Source: Actinomyces capricornis (GTDB lineage Bacteria > Actinomycetota > Actinomycetes > Actinomycetales > Actinomycetaceae). Taken from it: a stretch of 64,000 nucleotides of DNA. Location: NCBI RefSeq assembly GCF_019974135.1, contig NZ_AP025017.1, positions 2,480,001 through 2,544,000 of the forward strand. Direction: 5' to 3'. A model generated the notes under the pieces. It was given only the letters and a program-made list of their open reading frames with translations. It made no database searches and was not told the DNA's origin. The stretch's first letter is position 1. Every line of letters starts with the position of its first letter. This document shows, piece after piece, positions 35,313-43,613 of this stretch. Both the position numbers and the translations under genes were made by a program.

Positions 35313-36446
35313 TCAGTAGCCGATGAGGGCCTCGGGCTGGGCGGAGTCGCGCACCTTCGTGGGGTGCAGGCCGCCCTTGCCCTCGTCGATGTCATCGGCA
35401 TTGATCCGCTTGGCGAAGACCTTGTAGCTCCAGATCGTGTAGGCCAGCACTCCGGGCACGAAGACCACCGCGGCCGCCGTCATGATGATGAGCGTGGTCT
35501 CGGCACTGGCCGCCTGGGTCAGGGTCAGGGAGTAGGCCGGGTCGATGGAGGAGCGCATGACATCGGGGGCCATGGAGGCGAAGATGAAGACCACGGCCAT
35601 GGCGATGCCCACGAAGTGCAGGGCGAAGGCCCAGCCGTCGCGGCCGGTGGCACTCGCGCTCATCGAGGCCAGCAGCCCGACGGCGGCGATGATCAGCGGC
35701 AGCCAGGACAGTGCGTTGGGGGAGTAGGCGATCTGCGCCCAGATGGCCCACACCGCGGTCACGGCCGTGGCGGCCGGGCCCAGGCGGCGGGAGAGCCTCA
35801 GTGCCCGCTGGGACAGCTCGCCGGTGGTCTTCAGGGCGATGAACAGCGCTCCGTGGTTGAGGAAGAGCAGGCAGGTGACCACGCCGCCCAGAAGGGTGAA
35901 GGCCGTGAGCATGGAGAAGAACCCGCCGGTGATCTGGTGGGAGCTGCCGTACAGCAGGGTGTCGGCCGGGACGTCGGCGGCGGGCACCACCTGGCGGGTG
36001 GTCATGTCCAGCACCTCGATGCGCATGCCCTGCACCAGGTTGGCGAAGGCCACACCCCACAGGATCGAGGGCACCCAGGCGCTGATGGTGTGCGCCCAGT
36101 CCCAGCGGTCCCTCCAGGTCTGGGAGTTGATCTTGGGTCTCCACTCGATGGCGCACACGCGCACGATGAGGCACAGCAGGATGCACAGCAGGGGGATGTA
36201 GGCCCCGGAGAACAGGGTGCCGTACCACTCGGGGAAGGCCGCGAAGGTGGCGCCGCCGGCGGTCAGCAGCCACACCTCGTTGCCGTCCCAGTGGGGGCCG
36301 ATGGCGTGGAGCATGGCGCGGCGCTCCTTCTCATCGCGCCCGAGGATCTTGAGCAGCATGCCCACCCCGAAGTCGAATCCCTCCAGGGCGAGGTAGCCGA
36401 TCCACAGGATGGCGATGAGGATGAACCAGAGGATTGCCAGAGTCAT
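35313..36446 (-). CDS. cydB: Cytochrome bd ubiquinol/menaquinol oxidase subunit II
   Basis: Subunit II of the bd-type terminal oxidase, an integral membrane protein of 377 residues with about eight to nine hydrophobic helices. It starts MTLAILWFILIAILW and has the conserved GFDFGVGML and GPHWDGNEVWL motifs. AAGGAAGG precedes the ATG. It follows cydA after 27 bp, so cydAB is one operon; a strong terminator ends it. The charged C-terminal tail (KVFAKRINADDIDEGKG) faces the cytosol in the family. Confidence 0.95.
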   Translation of the reverse strand: MTLAILWFILIAILWIGYLALEGFDFGVGMLLKILGRDEKERRAMLHAIGPHWDGNEVWLLTAGGATFAAFPEWYGTLFSGAYIPLLCILLCLIVRVCAIEWRPKINSQTWRDRWDWAHTISAWVPSILWGVAFANLVQGMRIEVLDMTTRQVVPAADVPADTLLYGSSHQITGGFFSMLTAFTLLGGVVTCLLFLNHGALFIALKTTGELSQRALRLSRRLGPAATAVTAVWAIWAQIAYSPNALSWLPLIIAAVGLLASMSASATGRDGWAFALHFVGIAMAVVFIFASMAPDVMRSSIDPAYSLTLTQAASAETTLIIMTAAAVVFVPGVLAYTIWSYKVFAKRINADDIDEGKGGLHPTKVRDSAQPEALIGY

Positions 36447-36473
36447 GGGGTTCTACCTTCCTTGGTTCGATCG

Positions 36474-37991
36474 TCAGTAGGCGAAGGACAGCACGGGCGC
36501 CTGGGCCTGGTCCTTCGTGTCATCTGAGGGCTGCGGGGCCTGCTCCGGGTCGACGGGGGTGTGCACGCCCTCGCGGATGTAGCGGCGCAGCAGGACGAAC
36601 CAGACCACTCCCAGGGCGGCGTAGAGCAGGGTGAAGATGATCATCGAGCTCAGGACGGTGCTCGCCGAGACCACTGTGGAGACGCCATCGGCGGTGAGCA
36701 TGTAGACCTGGGAGACGGGGTCGGCCAGGTTGGGCACGATGACCCAGGGCTGACGGCCCATCTCGGTGAAGATCCAGCCGAAGGAGCAGGCGATGAAGGG
36801 CAGCCACATGGTCCACAGCGCGGCCTTGCCCAGGAAGGGCCTGCTGATGAGCCTGCCCGAGCGGGTCAGCCACAGCGCCAGCACCCCGATCCCCATGGAG
36901 GCCATGCCCAGGCCGATCATGAGGCGGAAGGACCAGAAGGTCACCATGACATTGGGGGTGTAGTCGATGGGCCGACCGTGGGAGTCCGTCTCGCCGAACC
37001 GCTCCTGGTACATCTCCTGGGCCTCCTGGAGCCCCATGACCTCGGCGTTCATGTCATTGGTGGCCATGAAGGAGTAGACGCCGGGCACGGAGATGAAGCG
37101 GGTCATGCCCTCATCGCAGTCCCCGAAGGCGATGGCGGTGAAGGGGGCCCCGGACTCGGTGTGGCACAGGCCCTCGGCCGCGGCCATCTTCGCGGGCTGC
37201 TCCTCGACCACCAGGTGGCCCTGGAAGTGCCCGGAGGTGGCGGTGATGGCTCCGGCCAGCACCATGGTGACAGCGCCGAACCTGGCCAGGCGGCGCCACA
37301 GGTGACGGGCCTCGTACTCCTGCTCGGCGCGCACCGCCTTGGTCATCCACCACACCGAGACGCCGAGGATCACGGCGGCCGCCACGAGGAAGGCCGAGGC
37401 GATGACGTGGACGACTGTGGTCCACAGGATCGGGTTGGACAGGACCTTGCCGAAGCCGGCCAGACCGTCGAGCTCGGCGCGGCCGGTGGTGGGGTTGACG
37501 ACGGTGCCCACGGGGTGCTGCATCCAGGAGTTGGCGGCCAGGATGAAGAAGGCGGAGAAGTTGGTGCCGGCGGCCACCGCCCACATGCACAGGTTGTGCA
37601 GCCTGGGGGAGAGGCGGTCCCAGCCGAAGATCCACAGGCCCAGGAAGGTGGACTCCATGAAGAAGGCCAGGAGCGCCTCGAAGGCCAGGGGGGCGCCGAA
37701 GACGTTGCCCACGAACCGGGAGTACTCCGACCAGTTCATGCCGAACTGGAACTCCTGGACGATACCGGTGGCCACGCCCAGGGCGAAGTTGATGAGCAGA
37801 ATCTTGCCGAAGAACTTCGTGGCCACCAGCCACTGCTTGTTGCCCGTGCGCCTCCAGAGCGTCTCCATGAGGGCGACCAGGGGGGACAGCCCGATGGTCA
37901 GCGGCACCAGGATGAAGTGGTAGACGGTCGTGATGCCGAACTGCCAGCGAGCCAGGTCGAGGGAGTCCAGCGCCATCGGTGCGAGGTTCAT
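36474..37991 (-). CDS. cydA: Cytochrome bd ubiquinol/menaquinol oxidase subunit I
   Basis: Catalytic, heme-bearing subunit of the high-affinity bd oxidase. The 505-residue membrane protein has the N-terminal LARWQFGITTVYHFILVPLTIGLS segment region (heme-ligand His25), a second ligand candidate in TTVVHVIASAF, the quinol loop with a GRP-containing stretch, and WIFTEMGRQPWVI. The ATG at 37991 is preferred over GTGs at 37997 and 38000 because AAGGTGG then stands at the right distance. Heads the cydAB operon with its own promoter and operator-like palindromes upstream. The bd oxidase allows growth at low oxygen. Confidence 0.95.
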   Translation of the reverse strand: MNLAPMALDSLDLARWQFGITTVYHFILVPLTIGLSPLVALMETLWRRTGNKQWLVATKFFGKILLINFALGVATGIVQEFQFGMNWSEYSRFVGNVFGAPLAFEALLAFFMESTFLGLWIFGWDRLSPRLHNLCMWAVAAGTNFSAFFILAANSWMQHPVGTVVNPTTGRAELDGLAGFGKVLSNPILWTTVVHVIASAFLVAAAVILGVSVWWMTKAVRAEQEYEARHLWRRLARFGAVTMVLAGAITATSGHFQGHLVVEEQPAKMAAAEGLCHTESGAPFTAIAFGDCDEGMTRFISVPGVYSFMATNDMNAEVMGLQEAQEMYQERFGETDSHGRPIDYTPNVMVTFWSFRLMIGLGMASMGIGVLALWLTRSGRLISRPFLGKAALWTMWLPFIACSFGWIFTEMGRQPWVIVPNLADPVSQVYMLTADGVSTVVSASTVLSSMIIFTLLYAALGVVWFVLLRRYIREGVHTPVDPEQAPQPSDDTKDQAQAPVLSFAY

Positions 37992-38020
37992 CGACACCAC
38001 CTTTCAAAAGGATGGCGAAA

Positions 38021-38051
38021 CTTATAGGAAGTGTTGCGGTCCGTTCCGCAA
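38021..38051 (-). promoter_or_regulatory. Candidate cydA promoter
   Basis: Minus strand TTGCGG (38051-38046) and TATAAG (38026-38021), spacing 19 bp, or 18 bp to CTATAA. The -35 box is part of the palindrome at 38033-38052, so a protein bound there would block RNA polymerase. Confidence 0.45.
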
Positions 38052-38052
38052 C
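38033..38052. promoter_or_regulatory. Operator-like palindrome overlapping the cydA -35 box
   Basis: GTTGCGG-TCCGTT-CCGCAAC, perfect 7-bp arms with 6-bp spacer. It only loosely resembles Rex-type sites (TTGTGAA-N4-TTCACAA). A redox- or oxygen-responsive repressor is a reasonable guess. Confidence 0.45.
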
Positions 38053-38083
38053 TGCATAGGGCCACCATAATGACACGCTGACG

Positions 38084-38097
38084 CTTTGTCATCAAAG
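38084..38097. promoter_or_regulatory. Second palindrome upstream of cydA
   Basis: CTTTG-TCAT-CAAAG, perfect 5-bp arms, about 93 bp upstream of the cydA start. It has the spacing of an FNR/CRP-type half-site pair (T-rich, 4-bp centre, A-rich), but this is resemblance only. Confidence 0.3.
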
Positions 38098-38260
38098 TGT
38101 CAATAAGGTTCGGTAACGATCATCTCCGCAGCCAGAGGCGGGTCTGACGGTCGTGCGGCCGTGACCCGCCGAGCGCGGCCCCGGGCCCTCCTGGTTGCGC
38201 CCACAGGTGAAGCGGTGCGGGATGGGGCCCGCCTGCGGCGCGGGTGGCGCAGATGTGAAA

Positions 38261-38316
38261 TACTCTCCTCGGCTCCGAGTGCCCCGTACCGGCACCTGGT
38301 GCCCGGGTCCTCGGAG
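38261..38316 (+). promoter_or_regulatory. Possible rne promoter box and leader hairpin
   Basis: TACTCT (38261-38266) is a possible -10 box. Downstream, CTCCGAG (38273-38279) pairs with CTCGGAG (38310-38316) and encloses GGCACC-T-GGTGCC (38291-38303). A structured leader of over 200 nt would fit RNase E autoregulation through its own mRNA, as known in E. coli. Confidence 0.4.
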
Positions 38317-38515
38317 ACGAACCCGCCCGGGATTCTCGCGCCGCCATGAGCGCCGCCGCGAGTCCGGCGCGTGCGGACGCCCTCGAGGCAGGCGCCCCAT
38401 GGCGCCGCACCACTGAGACTTCATGAACTCGCCCTCGCGCTCGCGCAGGGGCACAACCGCGCTGACGCGCCGGGGGTACGACGGTGCAGCGGCGCCCGGA
38501 GAGTGCAGCCCAGTC

Positions 38516-41500
38516 ATGGCACGTCGCACCGAATCAACAGAATCAACAGAATCAGCCGAGGTCCGGGACGACTCGGCTCCCTCCATCCAGGCTCAGGAGG
38601 AGGCCTCCACCGGTCCGGCCGCCGGCTCGGCCGTGGATGAGGACTCAGCCCGGGAGGCGGCCCAGGAGTCGGTGGAGTCGGCGAAGGCTCCGGCGCGCCG
38701 TCGGCGCAAGGCCACCGCCACCAGTACCACCCCGCCTGCGGAGCGCCCCGCCCGCTCGCGCCGCGCGAAGACCTCGGGGACCCCGGGGGGCTCGGATGAG
38801 CCCCAGGGCCCCGGGGATGCCCAGGCCCCTGCACCCCCCATCACCCGCAGCGCCGCGGCGACTGGTAGTGCTGCGAAGGACGACGCCGCCGAGGAGCCCC
38901 AGGCCCCCGCCGCGCCCGTCCGCAGGCGCCGCCGGGCCACCGCCCCCGCAGCGGCGCCCGAGCAGGCCGCGCCCCCCGCTGCCCAGGCTGCCCCGCCGGC
39001 CTCCGACCAGGACGGCGGGGCGCACGACGAGCAGCATGACGGCGAGGCGCGCGATACTCAGGGCCCAGCCGACCGGGCCGATCGGCAGGACGCCGGCGGC
39101 TCGGGGCCCGGCGGCCCTGCGGAGGCCGACGAGGCCCCCCATGTCGGTGACCCCGAGGAGCTCGAGGACACCGAGGGCACCAGTGACCCCGAGGAGCAGG
39201 ACGGGCAGGACGAGACCGAGGCCGCCCCTGAGGACGACTCCGGGGGCGATGACGAGGCCGAGCCGCTGCGCCTGCCCGCCGCCTCCCTGCTCTTCCAGGC
39301 CCCCGACCCCAGTCGGGCCCGCCGTCGCCGCCGGGTGACCGCGGCCAGGACCACCCCCGAGCCCCAGGACGCCGACGCAGACTCCCGCGACGCCCAGGCC
39401 TTGGATCCCAGGAGCGGTGGGCGCCGCCCCGCCCGGAGCCAGGGCTCCACGTCCGATCAGGGCGCGTCGCGGGGCCGCTCGCGCCGCGGCCGGGCGCAGG
39501 CGCCCCAGGACTCCGAGGGTGCCGAGCAGGCCCTGCGCGGCAGTGACCGCGACCAGGCCGCCGAGGAGCCCTCCGACGCCGCCCGCACCGACGGCGCCGA
39601 GGCGGATTCCTCTACGGCTCCGGCCGGCCGCTCCCGGCGCCGTCGTCGCGCCACGGCCTCGACCACCGCCCCGGCCGCCGCCCCGGAGCCGGAGGATGAC
39701 GAGGAGGCCCAGGCCGATCAGGGAGAGGCGGCCCCCCAGGAGGCCGCGGGTGAGGAGGCCGCATCCGCGCGGCGCAAGCGCCGCCGTGGAGGGCGCGGCC
39801 GTCGCTCGCGCCTGCGCGAGGACGAGCGCGACTCGGGCGCCGAGGGCGACGAGGATCCCCAGGCCGCGGAGGACGGGGAGCCCCAGGACCCGCCGTCGGT
39901 GAGGGGGAACCAGGAGGCCGCCGGTGAGGAGGGCGCCGAGCAGGGCTCGCGCCGTCGTCGTCGCCGCTCGCGCACCCGCGGCGAGACCGGCCGGGAGGCG
40001 CGTGACGAGGTCACCGCCCTCAAGGGCTCGACCCGCCTGGAGGCCAAGCGCCAGCGGAGGCGCGAGGGCCGCGCCGCCGGGCGCCGCCGTCCCATCATCA
40101 CCGAGGCCGAGTTCCTCGCCCGCCGCGAGAGCGTGGACCGCCAGATGATCGTGCGCGAGTCCGACGGCCTCAACCAGATCGCCGTCCTGGAGGACGACCT
40201 GCTGGTCGAGCACTACGTGGCCCGCCACACCCAGACCTCGATGGTCGGCAACGTCTACATCGGCCGGGTCCAGAACGTGCTGCCCTCCATGGAGGCCGCC
40301 TTCGTGGACCTGGGCAAGGGGCGCAACGCCGTCCTGTACGCCGGGGAGGTCAACTGGGACGCCGCGGGCATGGAGGGCAAGCCCCGCCGCATCGAGGACG
40401 CCCTCAAGAGCGGGGACACCATCCTGGTCCAGGTCACCAAGGACCCCATCGGGCACAAGGGCGCCCGCCTGACCAGCCAGATCACCCTGGCCGGCCGCTT
40501 CCTGGTGCTCGTGCCCGGGGGGACCATGACCGGCATCTCCCGCAAGCTGCCCGACACCGAGCGCTCCCGCCTGAAGAAGATCCTCAAGCGCGTGGTCCCC
40601 CAGAGCGCCGGCGTCATCGTGCGCACCGCCGCCGAGGGCGCCACCGAGGAGCAGCTGGCCGCCGATGTCGCCCGCCTGGTCGAGCAGTGGGAGGCCATCG
40701 ACAAGAAGGCCGGCTCCGTGCTCAAGGGCTCGGGCAAGGCCCCCGTCCTGCTCAAGGGCGAGCCCGAGCTGGCCGTGCGGGTCGTGCGCGATGTCTTCAA
40801 CGAGGACTTCCGCCGCCTCATCGTCTCCGGGGATCAGGCCTGGAGGACGATCTCGGGCTACGTCGGCGAGCTCAGCCCCGAGCTGGTCGACCGCCTGGAG
40901 CACTGGACCGGGCCCGACGACGTCTTCGCCGCCCACCGCGTGGACGAGCAGCTGGCCAAGGGCTTCGACCGCAAGGTCTGGCTGCCCAGCGGCGGGACCC
41001 TGGTCATCGACCGCACCGAGGCCATGACCGTCATCGATGTCAACACCGGCCGCTTCACCGGTGCCGGGGGCACCCTGGAGGAGACCGTCACCCGCAACAA
41101 CCTGGAGGCCGCCGAGGAGATCGTGCGCCAGCTGCGGCTGCGGGACATCGGCGGCATGGTCGTCATCGACTTCGTCGACATGGTCCTGGAGTCCAACCGC
41201 GACCTGGTCCTGCGCCGCCTGGTGGAGTGCCTGGGGCGCGACCGCACCCGCCACCAGGTCACGGAGGTCACCTCCCTGGGCCTGGTCCAGATGACCCGCA
41301 AGCGGGTGGGCCAGGGCCTCGTCGAGGCCTTCTCCACCACCTGCGAGTCCTGCAACGGCCGCGGCTTCATCGTCCATGACGAGCCCGTGGAGAACCAGCA
41401 GGCCGACATGTCCGCCTCGGCCTCCCGGGGCCGGGGCCGTGGGCGCAAGCGCCGTGAGGAGGAGCAGCCCGCCTCCCAGGGCGGTGCGCAGGCGGCCCCG

Positions 41501-42538
41501 GAGCCCAAGAAGGCCAGGAAGTCCGGTCGCAAGAGCAAGGGGGTACAGGACCCCGCCGAGGCGGAGGCCGCCGGTGGGGGCGGGCAGACCCAGGAGGACC
41601 CCAAGGATGCTGCGCGCGACAGCCAGGAGGCTCGGGCGGCCGTGCGCGGCGCCCTGGCCCAGATCGCTGCCGCCGCGGAGCACGCCCACGAGCAGGCGCT
41701 GAAGGACAGCCAGGCCCAGCAGGAGGCCGGGGACGGCGCTGAGGATGGCGCCGGCGATGAGTCGCAGGCCGCTGAGACGGCCGGTGACGAGGGTGCTGCC
41801 GGCAGTGCCGCGCCCGCCAAGAAGGCGGCGAGGTCCGCCAGGACCGTGAAGTCGTCGAAGGCGGCGAAGGCAGCGAAGTCCTCGACGTCGTCGGAGACAG
41901 CCGAGGCGGAGGCCTCATCGCCGTCCGCCAAGGCCGGCAGGACGCGCCGGAGGAGCACCTCCCGGACCGTGGCGGTCGACGCCATCGCGCAGGATGCCCC
42001 GGAGTCGGAGTCGGAGTCGGCACCCCCGTCGGCTACGGAGCAGCAGCGCGCTGCCGAGGCCGGCTCCGAAAGCCCCCTCGAGGCGGCGGCCGACCAGGCC
42101 AAGGACGATGGCGTGGTTGCTGCCCAGACCGCGGCGAAGAAGCCTCGCCGTCGGAGCGCCTCCTCGAAGAAGACCAGTGCTGCGGAGGCGGCTCAGGAGA
42201 CCGGCCAGGAGACGAACGCCGAGCCTGCTCAGGGCTCGGGGTCGGGCTCGGGGTCGGAGTCGAGCGCCACCGGCAAGTCCAGCAAGGCTGGCGGGAGCAG
42301 GACCGGCAGGTCCAGCAGATCCAGCAAGGAAAGCGGTGCCACCAAGGCATCCCGGGCCGGTCAGGATCCGGCCGAGCCCGGCGCCGCTGAGGCCGACGCC
42401 GGCGCGGTCGCCCAGGAGGCGCCGCCGGCCAGGACCGCGCGCAAGCCGCGCCGGCGCGCCAGCGCCCCGGCCACCGCGCCTCAAAGCCCCGAACCGGCGG
42501 ACGGCAAGGCAGGTGGTGCCGAGACGGACGGCGCCTGA
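38516..42538 (+). CDS. rne: Ribonuclease E/G family protein
   Basis: Endoribonuclease for mRNA decay and rRNA processing. From the ATG at 38516 it has 1340 residues: a highly charged, low-complexity arm of about 510 residues (Glu/Ala/Arg-rich, with RRRRR blocks), an S1 domain near 560-640 (GNVYIGRVQNVLPSMEAAF), the DNase I-like catalytic domain with metal ligands Asp841 (VIDVNTGRF) and Asp885 (VIDFVDM), the zinc-link CESC (Cys943, Cys946) and a second low-complexity arm of about 390 residues. Actinobacterial RNase E has such arms on both sides. The ATG at 38423 (1371 aa) is an alternative start; neither has a strong ribosome binding site. Confidence 0.93.
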   Translation: MARRTESTESTESAEVRDDSAPSIQAQEEASTGPAAGSAVDEDSAREAAQESVESAKAPARRRRKATATSTTPPAERPARSRRAKTSGTPGGSDEPQGPGDAQAPAPPITRSAAATGSAAKDDAAEEPQAPAAPVRRRRRATAPAAAPEQAAPPAAQAAPPASDQDGGAHDEQHDGEARDTQGPADRADRQDAGGSGPGGPAEADEAPHVGDPEELEDTEGTSDPEEQDGQDETEAAPEDDSGGDDEAEPLRLPAASLLFQAPDPSRARRRRRVTAARTTPEPQDADADSRDAQALDPRSGGRRPARSQGSTSDQGASRGRSRRGRAQAPQDSEGAEQALRGSDRDQAAEEPSDAARTDGAEADSSTAPAGRSRRRRRATASTTAPAAAPEPEDDEEAQADQGEAAPQEAAGEEAASARRKRRRGGRGRRSRLREDERDSGAEGDEDPQAAEDGEPQDPPSVRGNQEAAGEEGAEQGSRRRRRRSRTRGETGREARDEVTALKGSTRLEAKRQRRREGRAAGRRRPIITEAEFLARRESVDRQMIVRESDGLNQIAVLEDDLLVEHYVARHTQTSMVGNVYIGRVQNVLPSMEAAFVDLGKGRNAVLYAGEVNWDAAGMEGKPRRIEDALKSGDTILVQVTKDPIGHKGARLTSQITLAGRFLVLVPGGTMTGISRKLPDTERSRLKKILKRVVPQSAGVIVRTAAEGATEEQLAADVARLVEQWEAIDKKAGSVLKGSGKAPVLLKGEPELAVRVVRDVFNEDFRRLIVSGDQAWRTISGYVGELSPELVDRLEHWTGPDDVFAAHRVDEQLAKGFDRKVWLPSGGTLVIDRTEAMTVIDVNTGRFTGAGGTLEETVTRNNLEAAEEIVRQLRLRDIGGMVVIDFVDMVLESNRDLVLRRLVECLGRDRTRHQVTEVTSLGLVQMTRKRVGQGLVEAFSTTCESCNGRGFIVHDEPVENQQADMSASASRGRGRGRKRREEEQPASQGGAQAAPEPKKARKSGRKSKGVQDPAEAEAAGGGGQTQEDPKDAARDSQEARAAVRGALAQIAAAAEHAHEQALKDSQAQQEAGDGAEDGAGDESQAAETAGDEGAAGSAAPAKKAARSARTVKSSKAAKAAKSSTSSETAEAEASSPSAKAGRTRRRSTSRTVAVDAIAQDAPESESESAPPSATEQQRAAEAGSESPLEAAADQAKDDGVVAAQTAAKKPRRRSASSKKTSAAEAAQETGQETNAEPAQGSGSGSGSESSATGKSSKAGGSRTGRSSRSSKESGATKASRAGQDPAEPGAAEADAGAVAQEAPPARTARKPRRRASAPATAPQSPEPADGKAGGAETDGA

Positions 42539-42769
42539 GAACCCGTCCTCCGGCCTCCTGAGCCGTGAGTCGTCCTTCCCCGGGCAGGGTGTGCCGTTGG
42601 CGTGAGCGGGGTCGGGGAGGGCGGTAGGGTTGCAGTTCCGCGAAGTGAGGTCCGATCCTCGCCACCACCCTCCCTGCTGACGACCTCCCGGGCAAGTGCG
42701 GTGGGCCCGACCTGGCCCGGCCGGAGGCCGGCCGTGCCCAAGAACACAGGGCGGTGGGCGGTCGGGAGG

Positions 42770-42798
42770 TTGGACGCTCGCGGCATATCGCCTAGAGT
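42770..42798 (+). promoter_or_regulatory. rplU-rpmA promoter
   Basis: TTGGAC (42770-42775) and TAGAGT (42793-42798) are spaced exactly 17 bp, the best sigma-70-type promoter in the window. A start near 42805 leaves a leader of about 75 nt before rplU. Confidence 0.7.
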
Positions 42799-42806
42799 TG
42801 CCTGTC

Positions 42807-42861
42807 GGTGCGTGTCGCACCATTGCCCAGGAGATGCCCCTCCCGCACAGGAGTGGGGCAT
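42807..42861 (+). promoter_or_regulatory. Two-hairpin leader of rplU, possible ribosomal-protein autoregulatory RNA
   Basis: Hairpin A: GGTGCG-TGT-CGCACC (42807-42821), right at the expected 5' end. Hairpin B: ATGCCCC (42834-42840) with GGGGCAT (42855-42861), 14-nt loop, ending 17 nt before the start codon. The layout fits a ribosomal-protein leader, but no known family is matched. Confidence 0.45.
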
Positions 42862-42878
42862 TCAGAATCACGACAGAG

Positions 42879-43199
42879 ATGAGCATTCAAGTGGTCTACG
42901 CGATCGTCAAGGCCGGCGGCCGTCAGGAGAAGGTCTCCGTCGGCGACGTCGTGGTTGTCGACAAGCTCGCCGGCGAGATCGGTGACGAGGTCTCCCTCGC
43001 CCCCCTCATGCTGGTGGATGGCGACAAGGTGACCACCGCCGCTGCCGACCTGGCCAAGGCCTCCGTCACCGCCGAGATCCTCGGCGAGGAGAAGGGCCCC
43101 AAGATCAACATCCTGAAGTTCAAGAACAAGACCGGCTACCGCAAGCGCCAGGGGCACCGCGCGCAGCTGACGGCCGTCAAGGTCACCGCTATCAAGTGA
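42879..43199 (+). CDS. rplU: 50S ribosomal protein L21
   Basis: Ribosomal protein L21, 106 residues from the ATG at 42879 or 102 from the GTG at 42891 ([15 protein letters not shown]), the latter matching the usual L21 length. Neither has a strong ribosome binding site. The C-terminal [19 protein letters not shown] motif is diagnostic. Forms the classical rplU-rpmA-obg order with the next two genes. Confidence 0.96.
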   Translation: MSIQVVYAIVKAGGRQEKVSVGDVVVVDKLAGEIGDEVSLAPLMLVDGDKVTTAAADLAKASVTAEILGEEKGPKINILKFKNKTGYRKRQGHRAQLTAVKVTAIK

Positions 43200-43259
43200 C
43201 CCTCCGGCCGGGGAGACCGGCAATCTGAACGCACACGATCGAGAAGAAAGAAGCCCGAG

Positions 43260-43517
43260 ATGGCACACAAGAAGGGTCTTGGCTCCTCCCGCAACGGCCG
43301 CGACTCCAACGCCCAGCGCCTTGGCGTCAAGCGCTACGGCGGCCAGTTCGTCAAGGCCGGTGAGATCATCGTCCGCCAGCGCGGCACCCACTTCCACCCC
43401 GGGAGCAATGTGGGCCGCGGCAACGACGACACCCTCTTCGCCAAGGCTGCCGGCAACGTCGAGTTCGGCACCTTCCGCGGCCGCAGGGTCGTCAACGTCG
43501 TGCTCCCCGAGGCCTGA
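43260..43517 (+). CDS. rpmA: 50S ribosomal protein L27
   Basis: Ribosomal protein L27, 85 residues, whose N-terminal tail reaches the peptidyl transferase centre. [16 protein letters not shown] and [13 protein letters not shown] motifs are diagnostic. It starts directly with MAHKKG, so no N-terminal cleavage peptide of the Firmicutes type is present. It is separated from obg by a strong hairpin. Confidence 0.97.
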   Translation: MAHKKGLGSSRNGRDSNAQRLGVKRYGGQFVKAGEIIVRQRGTHFHPGSNVGRGNDDTLFAKAAGNVEFGTFRGRRVVNVVLPEA

Positions 43518-43547
43518 GCCTCAGCGGGACGCACCCCATCTTTCCTC

Positions 43548-43581
43548 GCGAGGGCGGACGGCTCGGGCCGTCCGCCCTCGC
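43548..43581 (+). terminator. Terminator or attenuating hairpin after rpmA
   Basis: Perfect 15-bp inverted repeat (43548-43562 with 43567-43581) with a 4-nt TCGG loop. It stands 30 bp after the rpmA stop and 32 bp before obg, so it may end most rpmA transcripts while allowing partial read-through into obg-proB. Confidence 0.8.
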
Positions 43582-43613
43582 AGCATAGGCACACCCGAGA
43601 CCAGGAGGACCCC

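Larger units (their letters stand above)
37992..38515. other. 524-bp divergent region, cydA / rne
   Basis: Holds the cydA promoter and two palindromes on the left and, on the right, a likely long leader of the RNase E gene with a strong hairpin (38273-38316). An in-frame ATG at 38423 could extend rne into this region. No other gene is supported. Confidence 0.6.
42539..42878. other. 340-bp intergenic region, rne / rplU
   Basis: Carries a weak hairpin after rne (about 42716-42731), a possible -10 box TAGGGT (42625-42630), the rplU promoter (42770-42798) and two leader hairpins. No gene seen. Confidence 0.6.

Noticed and set aside
36447..36473. GGTTCGATCGTC in the cydA-cydB gap as a tRNA T-arm
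   Set aside because: The gap is only 27 bp and no cloverleaf can be formed; it contains the cydB ribosome binding site.
38516..38580. Direct repeat of AATCAACAG as a regulatory or mobile repeat
   Set aside because: It is a codon-level repeat (Thr-Glu-Ser units) inside the low-complexity start of RNase E.
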